NCBI GenBank assembly: GCA_030667555.1
Contig: DAOUVR010000060.1
Span: forward strand, 1 to 6,808
Direction of reading: 5' to 3'
Origin: Dehalococcoidia bacterium
GTDB lineage: Bacteria > Chloroflexota > Dehalococcoidia > E44-bin15
DNA length: 6,808 nucleotides
Of the stretch, positions 5,629-6,808 are shown piece after piece; the stretch's first letter is position 1; every line of letters starts with the position of its first letter. Below the pieces are notes generated by a model that worked only from the letters and a program-made list of their open reading frames with translations, had not been told where the DNA came from and did no database searches. Both the position numbers and the translations under genes were made by a program.

Positions 5629-6808
5629 TCTCCCTCACCCTGAAGATGGTTGCCCCCTCACCCTCGTACACCAATTCGTATGCCTCCGGCTGAGCAGCAA
5701 ACTTCTGCAAACCCTCGCTTTCATATTTCTCCCGTTCCAAAGACCCTATGTATATATACACGACATCGTACTTTTTCAACAAGTCCAGCGCCTCATCATT
5801 GTCCAATGTATTGTATATCGCATCCACGTCCCCGGTTCTTTCCCCAACATCATCCCAACTGCGCCCCCACATTATCTCCCAAGATTGCCAGCCTATTACT
5901 GTCGGAAGCCCGGTGAGCGCTGAAACGCGAGAGGAATATTCGCCAGAATTTCCAGGTGCTTCCATTATAACCGGGCGACCGTCTATGTTTTCGTTTATCC
6001 ATCGGATACCCAGGTAGTCACCTTTATTTTGGGACTCCAGATAGGCCAGCCCATCGAGCGACCCTCTTCCTCCATAAACATCTAGAGATTCGTGCCTACC
6101 GCTGGTCCAGGCTGTGGTGGAGGCTATAGGGTGTATGATCGATGCAAAAATAAGGATGCCCAACACAGCAACCCATATGGCCTTCGTTTTCCCATTAATA
6201 ATACTCACAATGAAAGAAACGCCGCAAGCGGCCGCTACAGCCCAGAATATCCATATTTGGGGATACAATTTTAAGACCGTATTATATCTTTCATAGGGCT
6301 GGTAAAGAGCGTCGTTAAAGTATAAGACCTCACAGAAAAGAGCTATCGACGCTCCCATGATAACCAGAAGCAGAATGAACTCCCTCTCCCCTTTTGACTT
6401 CGAATTGTATATGTAGTATAGGGATAACATTATCAATGGAACCATTATTATGAGAAGTTGGAATTTAAGCAGGATGGCAGCTAGAATGGCGGCTAAAAGG
6501 ATGAAAGTACCTGCTAAGGTCACCCATTTTCTGGCAAGTAGTTCCCGTTTAGGCCATATAAAAAGCAGCGAGAATATAACAAATAAGAATAGGACTGAGG
6601 TCATCAGAAATCGGCTTAAGCTTGTTCTCTCCGTCACCAGGCCTAAACCAGAAAAACCGGTCATGCCCCCCGAAGTATAAAGGGGGATATACAATATGAA
6701 GCTTAAACCGAGCACAGCAAAGATGCATAAAGCGCCCTTTATACTAGGCTTTATCGCCAGAAGTACGAAGGCAAGTATGGCGAAGCTTATATATATGGGA
6801 TAATCCCA
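5612..6808 (-). CDS. DUF2298 / Chlor_Arch_YYY-type (TIGR03662-like) membrane protein, 3' part only
   Basis: The last 398 codons are present. The reading frame stays open to the right edge, so the true start lies outside and the GTG at 6715 is an internal codon. The visible part starts with WDYPIYIS, which resembles the conserved 'WD.PTY' segment of DUF2298 proteins. About eight membrane segments follow (to residue ~227 of the visible part), with ERYNTVLKLYPQIW at about 173-186. A soluble C-terminal domain contains LDGLAYL (251-257), PVIMEAPG (279-286), SRVSALTGLPTVIGW (293-307) and YIYIGSLEREKY (351-362). These are recognisable DUF2298 features. The function is unproven; the architecture resembles GT-C transferases, and relatives pair with the TIGR03663-type transferase encoded next. 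The gene overlaps that transferase by 17 bases. It is more AT-rich than the nfn genes (ATA and TAT codons are common), which may reflect its membrane composition. Confidence 0.85.
   Translation of the reverse strand, partial: WDYPIYISFAILAFVLLAIKPSIKGALCIFAVLGLSFILYIPLYTSGGMTGFSGLGLVTERTSLSRFLMTSVLFLFVIFSLLFIWPKRELLARKWVTLAGTFILLAAILAAILLKFQLLIIMVPLIMLSLYYIYNSKSKGEREFILLLVIMGASIALFCEVLYFNDALYQPYERYNTVLKLYPQIWIFWAVAAACGVSFIVSIINGKTKAIWVAVLGILIFASIIHPIASTTAWTSGRHESLDVYGGRGSLDGLAYLESQNKGDYLGIRWINENIDGRPVIMEAPGNSGEYSSRVSALTGLPTVIGWQSWEIMWGRSWDDVGERTGDVDAIYNTLDNDEALDLLKKYDVVYIYIGSLEREKYESEGLQKFAAQPEAYELVYEGEGATIFRVRENGGAD

Noticed and set aside
6658..6715. GTG at 6715 as the start of the DUF2298-type protein
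   Set aside because: The same frame is open upstream to the window edge and encodes a family-like WDYPIY segment and membrane helices, so this is an internal codon of a gene cut by the window.

Overview
The window reads as a stretch of an anaerobic bacterial genome, most likely from the phylum Chloroflexota (Dehalococcoidia-like). This placement is an inference. It rests on an adjacent pair of large membrane proteins, a DUF2298/'Chlor_Arch_YYY'-type protein and a TIGR03663-type family 39 glycosyltransferase, which are known mainly from Chloroflexi and some archaea, together with an Nfn-type ferredoxin/NADP(H) oxidoreductase typical of anaerobes. All convincing genes lie on the minus strand, so the window is best read from right to left.

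Right half (about 6808 to 2602): the 3' part of a DUF2298-type multi-spanning membrane protein runs in from beyond the right edge and overlaps the start of a GT39-type glycosyltransferase by 17 bases. After a 52-base gap holding a near-consensus promoter comes a TTG-started UPF0104/flippase-like (LPG synthase TM region) membrane protein. One base of its stop codon is shared with the GTG start of a fourth reading frame. That frame encodes a clear N-terminal FAD-binding Rossmann motif but stops after 47 codons. It looks like the stump of an amine-oxidase-like FAD oxidoreductase. Together these suggest an envelope glycosylation or lipid-linked sugar locus whose last gene has been lost by deletion or rearrangement.

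Middle (2601 to 2387): 215 bases without a convincing gene. It holds a plausible promoter for the downstream pair and a leader of about 140 bases.

Left half (2386 to 166): two overlapping genes encode the small FAD/[2Fe-2S] subunit and the large FAD/two-[4Fe-4S] subunit of an NfnAB-type NADH-dependent reduced ferredoxin:NADP+ oxidoreductase (the large subunit is often annotated as NADPH-dependent glutamate synthase, GltA). The metal-ligand residues expected for Nfn, including a likely Asp ligand in the small subunit and a Glu ligand in the large one, are all present. Downstream is a perfect 12-bp hairpin terminator, and beyond it a good minus-strand promoter pointing out of the left edge.

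No tRNA, rRNA, CRISPR array, insertion sequence or tandem repeat was seen.
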